A DNA stretch of 64,000 nucleotides. It comes from Nageia nagi (Eukaryota > Pinophyta). Under the pieces are notes generated by a model that was not told where the DNA came from, did not search any database, and was given only the letters and a program-made list of their open reading frames with translations. The translations under genes and the position numbers were made by a program. The stretch spans positions 98,704,001 through 98,768,000 of the forward strand of contig JBITNC010000001.1 of assembly GCA_050084985.1 (NCBI GenBank). Direction: 5' to 3'. The stretch's first letter is position 1. Each line of letters begins with the position of its first letter. Below, piece by piece: positions 32,501 through 43,716 of this stretch.

Positions 32501-32909
32501 AAAGACATCTTTGATTAGATTATGCACCTATTCCATAAAAATAAATAGTTAGTTGGACAAGTATTGGTTGGAAGGTATTGCAATTCTGGAGGATTGTGGC
32601 ATTTTAGCTGGTAAGGAGCTAAGATTTTGCAGATTAAAGTAATTTACAAGTTGGAGAGGAGTTTGAAAACTAGTCACACCGTTTAGGGATTAAAATTTTT
32701 CACTTTTGCAATTCTCTTTTGCACTTTTGGGATTTTGATCTTAGAGTTGGGTAACATCGAATGTAACCCAAAAATGTCTGGTTTGCCTGGTTCTTTAAAG
32801 TCTTTATTCTTGGGACCACTTCCTTTTTAGGCCAAGCAATTCTCCTCTTTGCTTAAGTAGGGTCCTCCAAAATTTTCCAAATTTTGGGGCATGTTGTGCA
32901 GGTACAACA

Positions 32910-33807
32910 AGTGCTAGGTTGAAAGTGTTGACAAGATGTCAACTTTTTATTTGAGGTCTTGTACGATCACAAACAGGATTATATTGCATTGAGTTGCTAT
33001 AGCCTGAGCATGCTGATATTGCATACCAGTTTTTGAAAATTCAACACTGCTATTGTTGTTCAAACAAAATTTTGCTGCATATTGCATGTTTTAATTGACA
33101 GTCTCGATACTCAATCCATGTTACTGCAGTTTGACCAGACTTTGCACGGTAACAGAATTGAAAATGTTTATGCTGTTCGGGACAGGTGGTTGCTGCATGT
33201 CCAAAGATTAGATGTGTATGCTGCCACATCTGCCAACCAATGTGTGTATTCTCCACCAGATTTTCCATAAATATAATGTTACGGCAACTTAAAAATATCA
33301 TATGAAAGTTTTCAGGCAGTGACTTCCACACCTGGGAATTCAAAACAAAACTTCATTTGATAAATTACAATATATGGGAAGTGGTTAGCAGCGTGCTTAC
33401 AAAATGTCAAGATGTTGATGCTGCTGTAAAATGGGCTGGTAATGGTTGGAAAGTGACAACAATTATAGGTCTTCAACTGTTTGATGCATATTGATCTATC
33501 AAAATCCTTGAAACAGGTTTGGGACAGTTGTTGAGATCTACATCTTATGCCAAGATGAGGATGGTACTTATAGTATATTCATAAGTTCAAATCTACTTTG
33601 AAATGATTGGCATGCAAAAGTTATATTGATGAGCAGTTTGTCATCCAGTTAAGACAATGCAGTTTTACTTTGTGTACTCGGTAAGCTTAATCCAAATTTG
33701 TAGACAATGACCGCTTCATTAAAGTCATTTTAATATTTTTCTATAGCCAGAGAAGTCATCCTAAACAATATAGTATATACTAAAAGTAAAGACTTTACAT
33801 TGGATCA
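32910..33807. other. Flank between X3 and X4
   Basis: AT-rich, with no gene recognised. AGTGC (32910-32914) would be the X3 target duplication. GATCA (33803-33807) is the left duplication of X4. Confidence 0.4.
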
Positions 33808-34079
33808 TGTTGTGCCCTACACAACTCACCCCAAAATTTCGCAATTTTGGGGACGCTCTGCAATTTATACTTGTATGGAACCTAGTCGGTACAGCCTCCC
33901 CTCGTCTCCAGTTGACTCAAAATCACTCCTATCAGCCTAGCATCTAAGTGTATTCATCCACCCAGTCTTGGTCGTGTCATGTTGAAAAACTAAAACCCTC
34001 GAAAATGACTAAGTCTGGGGAATTTAGGTCAAGTTTAGGTGTAACTGGGAAACTTGAGTCGAGTCGAAACCAAGCAAGT

Positions 34080-35035
34080 CGGATCTGGGCCACTCCAATT
34101 TTGTCTTCCTGGAGCATGCACTCAAGCCAGGAAGATGCCTGATTTCGAGATCAAGTCTAGAACGACGAACTAGGTCACTCTCGGACTTGGCGCATGCCAT
34201 GAAAAGACAATCTTTTCTTTCTGGGGCATGCACCAGGTTCAGGAAGACACCCTAGTCGGAGTGAAGGCCCGGAAAAAGTAACTTATTGCATTTCAAGGTT
34301 GGCGCATGCCTCAAAAAGACAATTTGATCTTTTGGAAGCATGTGCCCAAGCCAGGAGGCTGCCAGGATGGACTTGAGACCTGGAAGATCAAAGTGCACCC
34401 ACCCAGGGGGCTGGTGCATGCTATCACCAGCTATAAAAAGTCAAATTCTTGAGTTTTGGGAGCATGTGCCAAGCCTAGGACGGCATCCAATTGAGTCTAA
34501 ATGTGAAAATTGGCTAAGGCATGGAGCCTCAAATGCTAGATTCCGCTCTAGCATGACCAGATGGCGCATGCCTCAAAAAGACAAATTCTTGACTTTTAGG
34601 AGCATGCGCCAAGCCTGGGAAGGCACCAGAATGGAATGAACTTGAAAATATGGCCAAGTCTCAGGAGCAGAAGACCCAAAAACGAAGCAAATCTGGCCAT
34701 GTGCAACCCACACATGCTTAGGAAGACAAGATCATGACTTTTTGGATCATGCGCCCAAATTGGAAGAGCCGAAGAGATTGGAGCGTCTTTCAAAAAGACA
34801 AAATCTTGTCTTTTGAAATCATGCACCAGGCTTGGAGGGGCTTCTGGGTCGGACCGTTGGGAAAAATGAGCAAGATGCACCCAAGGAGAGCAAGAATCAA
34901 GTCTTAGGACGAGCTTCAAAGTCAAGTTGAACGAGTAAAAGGGCAAGGAAGGTTAACGTGGGGAATAGCATTCAACCCCAAGGCTGGCACATGCCTTAGA
35001 AAGACAAAATCTTGTCTTTTTTGGGCATGCGCCAA
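34080..35035 (+). repeat. Array of imperfect hairpins in X4
   Basis: About eight units of the X2 type. The clearest, at about 34563-34612, is GGCGCATGC plus AAAAAGACAAA against TTGACTTTT and GCATGCGCC, an almost perfect palindrome. Others lie near 34095, 34190, 34303, 34412, 34705, 34785 and 34985. Confidence 0.7.
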
Positions 35036-35101
35036 GCCTGAAGGAGCTCCTAAACCCCCACGTATGGTCTTGGCCACTAAAATTCATGAAGACACATCTC
35101 G

Positions 35102-35188
35102 AGGTCGGCCATTTGGACATCTGGGATGTACTTTCCTTCTTGACCTAGCCGACTAGGGTTTGTTGGAAGCCAGTTTCAGCTATAAATA
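35102..35188 (+). promoter_or_regulatory. First promoter of X4
   Basis: AGGTCGGCCATTTGGAC (35102-35118) and TATAAATA (35181-35188) have the same spacing as in X2. The gene ATG is at 35410. Confidence 0.6.
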
Positions 35189-35409
35189 CCAGCTTGGAGA
35201 CCTCATTTTCCCAAATCAAATCGCACTCCTCTTCCACTTTTGTGCCATAATTGCAGAAAATTATAGATTTTTGAGTTTGGAATTTGCATCATTGCTTGGG
35301 TAGGCTTGCGCAAGGGATCAAGGTGTCAAAGGGGGCAATGTAGGAGTCATAACTTTGCATGAAAGCCAACACATCATCTTGGAAGGCCTTCATCACTCGC
35401 CAAGACGTC

Positions 35410-36211
35410 ATGACCACTTCCAAGAGCAATTCGGCCAAAGACTATGCGTGTGACATGGAGACCATTAGGCAAGATTGCATCATCACCATATGCGAATGAC
35501 AAGACCCCTTGCCCTAGGGGGCTAGGTTCTCCAAAAACGAATTGGCTACTATTAGAGACACAGACTAGCAGAAGGTGGATCCCATTAAGATGAGGGAGAA
35601 GATCAAGAACCGGTCGATTAGCGAGTTGAAATAGGACATTGTCTTCTTCTTCGAGCTTTCAAACTGCACCTTCGTCCCATTTACAGCTTCGTTCCCAGAG
35701 TTGTGCTTGGAAGTCGGCCAACTTTGGAAGTAGGGTGAGATGAGTGCTTTGTGATACCAAGGGCAATGTCATCATGGACTTTAGCCTCAAAGCCATCAAG
35801 ACAACATTTCAATGGACTTCGGAGGGTAGCTTTGAATCTATTGAGGCGGAGTCCTTAGCATGCTTCCGAGATACCAATAGGGCAGCTGTGACAATCAAGA
35901 GTTGGATGTTGGAGGAAGACACCACCATCTGGGAGGTCAATGAGGTAGTGGTTGAGGTCAGACACCATCTTCATAGCTTGATTCTGACAGAAGATGTGAA
36001 CTCCTACCAGTCTGGGAGTCACTTGAGACACATGCTGCGAGCTCATGGGTGGAAGGCCAAGATGCAGAAGCTGGTGGACAAGGTTGAGGACAGTGTTGCT
36101 GTGAGCAGGCAGAATTTCTCAGAGATGATGCGTGGATTGGAGCTCATGGCGAGATTCCTAACTAATGGCTTCGAGTATCGATATGTGGGCTTGGGCCCAC
36201 CATTGGCTTAG
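35410..36211 (+). pseudogene. X protein gene of X4, internally deleted
   Basis: Function unknown. The N-terminal part opens MTTSKSNSAK and includes ARFSKNELATIRDTD and KVDPIKMREKIK. It is followed by FPELCLEVGQLWK and, after a frameshift, GNVIMDFSLKAIKTTFQW. The central blocks (FYMNSYLV and LPRY) are missing. The frame then runs into the C-terminal domain (NEVVVEVRHHLHSLIL to FSEMMRGLELMARFLTNGF) and stops at 36209-36211. The deletion joins the N- and C-terminal parts, leaving a 155-codon open frame from 35744. Confidence 0.65.
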
Positions 36212-36291
36212 TTGTTATTTCAGATTGTTTTAGTTTATTTTCATAAAAAGTTTTATTTTCCAGCTAAGACATTTTTAATATTATTTTATTC

Positions 36292-36332
36292 CCAAACTCG
36301 TGAAGGATGAGGATTTTCTCCCACGAGTTTGG
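36292..36332 (+). other. Post-ORF hairpin of X4
   Basis: A perfect 11-bp stem, CCAAACTCGTG against CACGAGTTTGG, with loop AAGGATGAGGATTTTCTCC. Compared with X2, the inner stem changes from CTTGTG/CACAAG to CTCGTG/CACGAG, so both sides changed together. Confidence 0.75.
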
Positions 36333-36433
36333 AAGAGACTTTGTAATGCCAAGTGGCACATGCTTATTGGACTGCATTTCATTTTCTTGAGACTTGATTA
36401 GGGTTAGGGCAACACGGTTGGTTGCTCCTAAAA

Positions 36434-36443
36434 CTATTTATAC
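36434..36443 (+). promoter_or_regulatory. Second TATA-like element of X4
   Basis: CTATTTATAC, about 100 bp after the hairpin and about 890 bp before the 3' end. Confidence 0.45.
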
Positions 36444-37338
36444 CCCATTTTGATTCATTTTTAGGGGGGATTGACACTTAAACAATTGGAAAGCACTTTG
36501 CATGCAACTCAAAATTTCTCTTGATTGTTAAATGTGGTGTATGTGGATGCTATTGTGATTCAATGCTTGCTCATATTGAGATAGTGGATACGAGTGAATG
36601 ATTGATAGTGCTATCAGTGTTTGTTCTATCATTGCTTGGTGTTAATTCAATTTACTTGGTGCATCTTGTAAACTCCATTGAAGTGGACAAGAGATTGTTT
36701 GTATATCTTGCGAAGTGATTGGTTGATATGTTGTTAATGGTACTTCACTATTTGCAGTTTAGGCTTGGTCACCCCGGAATGTCTCACTAATGTTGCTCAT
36801 CGTAGGAATTTCATCCAAGTCCTTACATTCTACCCTTGCTCCACCTTGTCTCCTTGCCTTGGCTTCACTCTCCATCCACTAAGCTATTCGTGTTGTTGCC
36901 TAGTGGATTGGATAATGGGTGCTTGAAACCTACAACGAGCCCAAGTGAGTCTACTTCTGAGGACTTTTCTCAAGCCCGTGAGTTTGTGTGCCCACCATTG
37001 CATCTGGCTTCCCACTATTTTTCTTTGTTTCATTTTATTTTTGTTTTCTACTTTTTTTGCGGTATTCGCACCCCTGATTTCCCTTTTCAGCATTTTCAGA
37101 AACAACTTCATTGAAGCCCAAATATAGAACTCAAATTCCCTTGAATCCACACATGATATTCATGTTGGTGGTAGCTCTAAACATCTCAGCCATCTCCTGG
37201 GTTATTCTCACATAAATCGCAGAGCTAACCTTTGGGGTCACCAATCCCCATAGAGGGAGGGAGCAACGTCCCTTCACTTGAGGTGTTGGCGTTTTCCCAC
37301 TACTCCAGTGTAGGAAAGAAAAACACCCCAATAGATCA

Positions 37339-37650
37339 CAAAATGGAGAAGGAAAATTTGAACCTCTCAATATATCCAATCAGTATGTCCTAAACTTGTG
37401 GTCCAAACCTGAGAACTGTATGGGATCCTAGGCTTATCGATACCATGTAAGAAATCGACCTTGGTGGGATTATCTTGAAATTGATCATATAAACATTAAC
37501 AATAATCCATAGTGAAGAGAGGAGCATACCCTTTGCAAAGGCATGGTTGTGCTGTAGGCCTAAGAATGAGGAGGGCCCTATAAATTGAACTCCCAAATAT
37601 GTTGAATATGTGATCTTATCCTCTCTTCCTTCTAAAATAATTGGAACTTG
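37339..37650 (-). pseudogene. LINE3 fragment (RT C-terminal part)
   Basis: The minus-strand frame contains STYLGVQFIGPSSFLGLQ followed by HAFAKGMLLSSLW, matching TYLGVQFSEPSFNL and the following bases of LINE1 at about 11345-11260. Only this RT segment remains between the X4 right duplication and the tail of LINE2. Confidence 0.6.
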
Positions 37651-37677
37651 GAGAAAGAAAGAAAGAAAGAAAGAAAT
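37651..37677. repeat. GAAA microsatellite (LINE2 tail)
   Basis: Perfect GAAA repeats. On the minus strand this is a TTTC tail directly after the LINE2 3' end, as expected for target-primed insertion. Confidence 0.75.
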
Positions 37678-38469
37678 TATATAAATTTCCATAGGTGATC
37701 GAAAGCGGTCAATGAGACTAACATGTATAATCCTGCTCATGAAGCCAACAAAGCTCAAGCTGGGCAACATTTAGAGAAAAACATAAAACCATAAAAAATG
37801 ACATAATTAGATACAACCACATAAAGGTCCAAACTCTAAAAGGATGGAGATAAAAAATCTTGAACATCCAAAGGGAAGTTGTCCTGGGCCTCTTTGATTT
37901 GGGGAGGGTTTTGGCGATCACTGTGAGATGCATCTATGGTGCTATTGATGGTCGAGAAGAAGGATGTGTTCTATCGCATCCTCAAAGGAGCCTAGGTGTT
38001 CTATATACATTTCCTGGTTCGGTGTAGTGGTTGTGGAGGATCGTCTTGATGTTTGCTACAAGCCCCTTCGGGAGAGGGAGCTCAAAAGAAGGATTTGAAG
38101 GATCGTCTTGGTCTATGTGGTGGTCTGTCTCAATCCTTAGCTGGTGGAAGAAAACTCGAAACTATATAAGGGACATCCTCAACCCCAAAGGGATATGTAA
38201 GCTGGTGTATCCTGTTGTACCTGCATAACACACCCAAGATGCAGCATTTTGGGGACCCAATTTTTTCAAATGACAATGAGCAACATTGCCCAGGCAGGAT
38301 CAACTTACGGCTGATATGGAGACCCAAAATGATGAGATGATCAAATAATGCACAAGCATGCCCCAAAGTCATGAAGAGAGTTCAGCTTAGCGAGTGGCCA
38401 AGTCAGGGCCCGGTTTTAAGCAAAATCTCACAGGATGGAGTAGTGGATCACGACAACAACTAGCCAATG

Positions 38470-39180
38470 GAATTTTGAGTGAATGGCCATCGGGGCAAAA
38501 AAGGCATCGTTTTGGCAAGTTTGAGCAACAAAGGTGCCAAGATGACAAAAGGTGCGTTTTTCATCGAGTTTGAAGCAGTGGATACGGTTAAGATGATGAA
38601 AATGTGCATTTTTGTACAAATTGAGCCCAGAAAGGGTATCTATAGCCAAAAAGCACGTTTTGTCAATTTTGAGCTCGGAGAGCCAGAAAATGGTCAACAA
38701 CACAAAAAAGTGCGTTTTTGTCAATTTTGAGCTTGACAATGGTCAGTATAGTGAAAATGTGCCTTTTTGCACAGTCTAGACCTGGAAAGCTTGGAAATGA
38801 CCAAAAATGCAAGTTTGGCCTCAAAGTGCTCAGAAATTTTGGAAATGGTCGTTTTTGCATATCTTAAGTTTGGAAAGGCAGGAAATGTAGACTTTGAACT
38901 CGAAACATTGGAAATGAGCGTTTTTGCATATTTTGAGTCCGGAAAGGTTGGAAATGTAAGTTTTGAGCTCAAAATACCGGAAGAGCTTGAAAATGTTTGG
39001 AAATGCCAAAAGTGACCAAAAATGCATCGTTTGTGCCCATAAAAGATGGGAAAGACTGGAAAGGATCAAGTATACCCTGTAATGAGTCAGAGAGCAAGTT
39101 TGAGCGCCCTTGGGGAGTAAAATCAAAAAGTGAGCTTTTTGGCATCCAAAAAGCTTCAGGATGACCTCGAAAAAGTGTGT
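38470..39180 (+). repeat. Short-unit degenerate array in X5
   Basis: Irregular units of about 35-60 bp with the consensus TTTGAGCTCGGAAATG and AAAATGCGTTTTTG recur throughout. The same array occurs in X7 and X8. Minus-strand open frames here are shadows of the repeats. Confidence 0.65.
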
Positions 39181-39289
39181 TTTTTCAAAATGTTCAAAAT
39201 GAAAATTCGAGAGAGAGGTGTGATGCCAAATGACAAATCAAAATCACTTTGCTCTTGGAAATGTTGAAAAAACTTGACTTTTGACCCTT

Positions 39290-40790
39290 GAAAAGTTAGG
39301 GGGTAGTTTTCCAAGTTTTTCCTCAATCAAGTTTCAAAAAATGGCCTATTCTCTTCAAAACCTGCGCCTACCTTTTGGGAGGCCCAGATTGATCCGAAAT
39401 GGTAGTTTTTGAGTTCAGGAGCATAGAGATTGCGATTCTACATCAAATTGGTCTTTTAAGTTCGCGGTTTCAACAAGTTTTGCTCTACAAAAAGTGAAAA
39501 AAACAGGAAAATGAGTAAAAGGACAGCCAATAGGAATGCTCCAAAATTTTGAAAATTTCAAAATTGCAAAAATGAAAATCCAAAGATGAGGTAGGTTGGC
39601 AAATAAAAAATTAAGCACTTTTCCTCTTGGAATTTTTGAAATTGGGCAAATTTTGACTCTCCTAGAGTTAGGCGCTGGTTTTGTGTGTTTTTTCTCATTT
39701 TTCAAAACACCCCAAATGCCTCAAAACCTGTGCCTACACTTCTTGTGCCCCAAAAGTGAAAAAAATTGGAAATTTTGACCTTCAAGGGGTATAGGATGGG
39801 ATTCCACATAAGATTGATGATTTGAGTTTTTTCAAAAAAAATGAGATCTACCTCCTCAAACCATCAAAATTCGATTGGCCAATGATAGAGCTCCAAAATT
39901 TTTCAAAGTTGGCCAATTAAAAAAACAAAAGTGAGGTAGGGTAACAAATTTGAAGGAGACCAATATTGCCTCTTAAAAATTTGCAAAAAAGCCAATTTTT
40001 GCCCCTCCTTTTCCTAGGCGGCAGTTTTGGCATGTTTCCCATATTTTCCAAATTCCAAAAAACATGCCAAGACGCTCAAAACTAGTGCCTACACTCCAAG
40101 CCTCCTTTTTTGCTCAAAAATAAAAAAAATTTATCCTAGAAGTATGGGAAATCCAATTTTGCATCTTTTTCAAGTTTCAAGTTCTTTGAAAAAAGTGGAT
40201 CTACTCCCCCAAAATGACAAAATTTGGATCAGCCAATGGGAGAGCATGAATTTTTTTTGAAAATTTTCAAAATCAAAATTGTAAAGAAACATAGGATGCA
40301 AAATTCCAAGGAGATCAACATTGCCTCTTGCAATGTTGCAAAAAAACCAAATTTACCTCCTCTAAAAGCTAGGCGGCAGTTTTGGCATGTTTCCCTCATT
40401 TTCTAAATTTTCCAAAAACATGCCAAGACCCTCAAAACCAGCGCGTAGCATGCAAGCCCCCTTTGTTTGCCCAAAATTTGAAAAATTTGATCTTTGAGGC
40501 ATGAGAAATCCAATTTTCCATCTTTTTCATGTTTCAAGTTTTTTGAAAAAAAGTGGATCTAACCCCTCAAAATGACAAAATTTGGATCAGCCAATAAATT
40601 TTCCAAATTTTTCAAAAAAATCTCAAAATCAAAATTGGAAAGAAAGGTAGGGTAGCAAATCCAAATTTGAGCATCTTTGCCTCTTGCAAATTTGCCAAAA
40701 AAACATGTTTTGACCCTCCATAAGGTAGGTGCTTGTTTTTCCTTTTTTCCATGTTTTCTCCACTTTCCCAACGTTGGGGATGAAAAGGAT
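39290..40790 (+). repeat. Array of about 355-bp units in X5
   Basis: Landmark TAGGCGGCAGTTTTGG-like words occur near 39298, 39665, 40012, 40370 and 40722, spaced 347-367 bp. Each unit also repeats CCTCTTG..TTTGCAAAAA and CCCCATTTTCCAAATTTT. This is about twice the 180-bp unit of X7. Confidence 0.65.
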
Positions 40791-40833
40791 AAGTTCAAAA
40801 TGCAAAATTTTTGGTCTTAAATGCTAGGATGTT

Positions 40834-40872
40834 GACATGTGGCACAATTTGAGCCCTCAAAGTCTATAAATA
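40834..40872 (+). promoter_or_regulatory. First promoter of X5
   Basis: GACATGTGGC (40834-40843) lies 31 bp before TATAAATA (40865-40872). X8 has the same decamer 29 bp before its TATAAATA. Confidence 0.5.
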
Positions 40873-41789
40873 CAGCCATATCCCTCTATTTTTCTCACCT
40901 CTCATTTTTGCACTGTTATGTTGCCCAAATTTTTGATAATTTGAGAGCCAAGTGAGACAGAAAGCCATTTTTTCACCTTTGGAGCATGATTTGAACACTT
41001 AACACTTTGGCCATTCACCCAAACTCCATTGAAATTCGAAATCCAAACATCCTCCATTCACATGAACTTCATTTTCCAAGTTTTTGAGGATTTTCATGTC
41101 AAAACCCCATTTTTCCAAACCTCAAACACTTGAAAATTTATTTTTTCAGAATTCAAGTTTGATTACTTTTTTGGATACCCTTTATCCTTGTGATCAACTT
41201 TTATTTCCAGAAAAAAAACCAAAAAAAAAATATGATCCAAGATATGAGTGCTTAAAATCCTCATTTCTTCAAAAAAATTCAGTTTTTTTTCAAAAGCTCC
41301 AAAAATTGTTTTTGAAGTCCGTTTTGGCCATTTCAAAGTTTAAAACGCCTTCCCCACTCATTCCCCATCCATCTAAGGTGTTAAAACTTGATTCCGGCAT
41401 CATTTGCCAATTTCGCTTATTTTCACCATTTTTTCTAGTTGAAAAAGTCAACTTTTTGAGCAAAAAATTTAAAATTTTCCAAAAGTCCCAATTTTTTGCC
41501 AAGGTATTTCCTTTGAGTCAGCTACCCTTGTGTTACCTCAAACTCACTCCAAAGGCCTTGAACCTTGCAAATTTTGGCATTTTTGATGATTGCACACTCA
41601 GAGTAAAATTCAAAAATCCAATTTTCCAAAATCTCTCTTTGTTTGCCGAGAAAGTGTCATTAGCTTGGCAAGACTCTTCTAACTCTATATTGTCCACCTA
41701 AACAAGGACAAGTTGGTGTTAGTCGCACAAAACATCAAAGATAGGGAAACAGATGAAAGGAGGAGTCATATTTGTCATCTGGTGCAAGG

Positions 41790-41955
41790 AAATGGTCAAA
41801 ACCAATAAGGCCATCCTGGAGCATCTGCTAATAAACGAAAGAATCCTCTAGACAACCATTGGGCCATTAAGAACGTAGAAGTGTTCATGGGAGATGATTT
41901 TGAAGCTAAAATCGCTTCAAACATGCAATTCATCTTCCCACAATCGCTAGAATAG
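41790..41955 (+). pseudogene. X protein C-terminal remnant in X5
   Basis: It matches the end of the X8 gene almost base for base: an AATAAGGCCATCCTGGAGCA segment through FMGDDFE to a stop at about 41955. The rest of the gene is deleted, the break lying between the leader and this piece (about 41700-41790). Confidence 0.65.
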
Positions 41956-41999
41956 AAAGGGGTCTATTTTGACAAGTTTTTAATATGTAAGCCAAATAT

Positions 42000-42032
42000 T
42001 TGGCCAACTTAGTGGATTCCCACTAAGTCCAA
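42000..42032 (+). other. Post-ORF hairpin of X5
   Basis: ACTTAGTGG (42007-42015) pairs with CCACTAAGT (42020-42028), with outer TTGG and CCAA. It is followed at about 42141 by TCTGTAAGTA, a decayed form of the X8 TCTATAAGTA. Confidence 0.65.
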
Positions 42033-43716
42033 TTGTAATCTCTATTTAGCATTTTTAATTAGCTTTTAATTTCGTAATTAGGGTTAGGGTTTTGAAACTC
42101 ATTTCTAGGGTATCAAAAGTCACTTTTAGAGATTGCAAACTCTGTAAGTAAGAGACCAAGGGTCTCATTTTTGTAAGGACTTCATTTTGAAGCAAAGCAC
42201 TTAAAGCTTGAAGAGAGAACTTTTGTAAGAGAGTAGCAAATTGATGTATCCATGCACAACTCTTTTTTAAATTAATACAAAGTGGTTAAAACAAAGACTT
42301 GAGTTTGAAACTTTTCATATTGGTGTTATTGATTGATTCTTTGAGGGCACCCATAGTGGGTTTGTGTACTTTCGTTTTATTCCTTTGAAAGCTCACGAGC
42401 TTTAGGCAAATTATCTCTGAAAAACTTTAAAAAATGCTTGAAGCCTACCTATGCTTGTTGCTTGATCTTTAACATGCAAGTTGATTGGGTATTCTATGTC
42501 AGATTTCTACTTTCATGACATCTTGTTAGGTCCTTCATCCAAAACCATGATCCTTTCATTTTGAGTTTCCATCACCATCCATTTTATGTTCCTCCTCGCT
42601 TCTCTTTGAAGCAATTCGAACGTTGAGTTGTTTGCTTGCAAGGTTGGATGAATTGGATGAAGAGTCCTTAACCGACTTTGAAGAGATCAACTCTTAGAAA
42701 TTTTCCCGTGAGTGAACCTCGAACTCATAATCCGACCAAGTATCCATTTCTTTCTACAAAGTGTTGTCTTCCACCTTTTACTATTTTTCCTTTATGCTTT
42801 ATTAATGCTTTCAAACCCTAATACAATCATTAAGTCCACACACAAAAGTTCCGAACAAACTCTATACATCAAAGAATAAAACATCATTGGTTAATAGACT
42901 ACATACCTCTCATTCCATTCCATTGATGCTGATTCCAAAGAGGGATACCACATTTTCTTTCTATATCTATCCCTATTCAAAAAACACACTTGGTGAACAA
43001 ACCTTACAACGTCACAACGTTGGGGTCATTGGGCAAGGTGTTTTAACAAGAGCCTTGGAGGTACACAGTCCTTTTCAATTAGGGGAATTGGTAACGCATT
43101 GCCAACTATGTTGCTTGGGATCTCCTAAGTTCCGCCCGCGATATTCAGAGTGTCCTGCACGGTAAAGAAAAACATCCCAACATATCTAGGTGGGAGGATC
43201 AATCCCTTGTCTAATTGAAGATAGTGCTGAGCATAGTGATCCAACTTGGGTGTCAATGGCCGAGGGGGAGACACCCAAGTCTTTGAATGAAAGCCTTGTA
43301 TATAATGTCTCAGATTGTGGACAAAGATTTGGCTAGGGTCCTAGGTGAGTCCTCTGGTGGTAAAGGTAAGCTACTTGAGAAAAGCCAAATCTCTGAAGCA
43401 TCTTGGAAATCTCGACAAATCAACATTGATGACAACCTTGTGTTGCGAAATCAATTGAGGAGCCAGAGCTCTCACCGAAAGCTTAGCTATATCCCCTCAC
43501 AACCAGATAAACATTGGAGGCGATGAAGATAGAGGACTATGTAAGCAAGAGCCCACACTTGAAGGGGCTAGCAATTGAACTCCGCAAGTATGATAAGGTG
43601 TGGGACTGTCCTCTCACTCCGAATGAAATGAGATATGAAATTGACCAAGATCCTCTCTATCGAGTTCCAATCTGTTGCTCTCAAGCTGGAACCCCAAACC
43701 TCAACTCCATATAAAG

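Larger units (their letters stand above)
28650..32909 (-). mobile_element. Family X copy X3, minus strand (3' end unresolved)
   Basis: On the minus strand it starts TGTTGTACCTGCACAACA at 32909, followed by the second 5' palindrome (CCCCAAAATTTGGAAAATTTTGG). The X gene (32488 to 29124), the post-ORF hairpin (29062-29034) and a TATA (28938-28926) follow. The expected CCCAACA end would lie near 28000 by comparison with other copies, but it is not recognisable, so the 3' end is deleted or replaced. Unlike other copies, it has no repeat array between the 5' end and the gene, only about 400 bp. Confidence 0.65.
33808..37333 (+). mobile_element. Family X copy X4 (3,526 bp, TSD GATCA)
   Basis: It starts TGTTGTGCCCTACACAAC, has the second palindrome CCCCAAAAT..AATTTTGGGG, and ends AACACCCCAATA, where the family has CCCAACA (one C to T change). 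GATCA stands on both sides exactly (33803-33807, 37334-37338). It keeps the hairpin array, first promoter, gene start, gene end, post-ORF hairpin and second TATA, but the middle of the gene is deleted. It is therefore an internal-deletion derivative of an X2-like unit. Confidence 0.8.
38213..43182 (+). mobile_element. Family X copy X5 (4,970 bp, TSD TATCC/TATCT)
   Basis: It starts TGTTGTACCTGCATAACA and ends AAACATCCCAACA. The flanks TATCC (38208-38212) and TATCT (43183-43187) differ by one transition. It holds a short-unit array, a 355-bp-unit array, the first promoter, a long leader, a small C-terminal piece of the X gene, the post-ORF hairpin, a decayed second TATA and the 3' end. It is closely similar to X8 over shared parts, except that almost the whole gene is deleted. 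It is inserted in LINE2. Confidence 0.8.

Noticed and set aside
38428-39126. Several overlapping minus-strand frames of 65-103 codons
   Set aside because: Their repetitive peptides mirror the short-unit DNA array. The same occurs at 51200-51475 and 53303-53521.
41084-41701. 205-codon plus-strand open frame in X5
   Set aside because: It lies in the AT-rich leader of X5. The matching region of X8 is not open, and the Phe/Lys/Asn-rich text follows from T-, A- and C-rich repeats.
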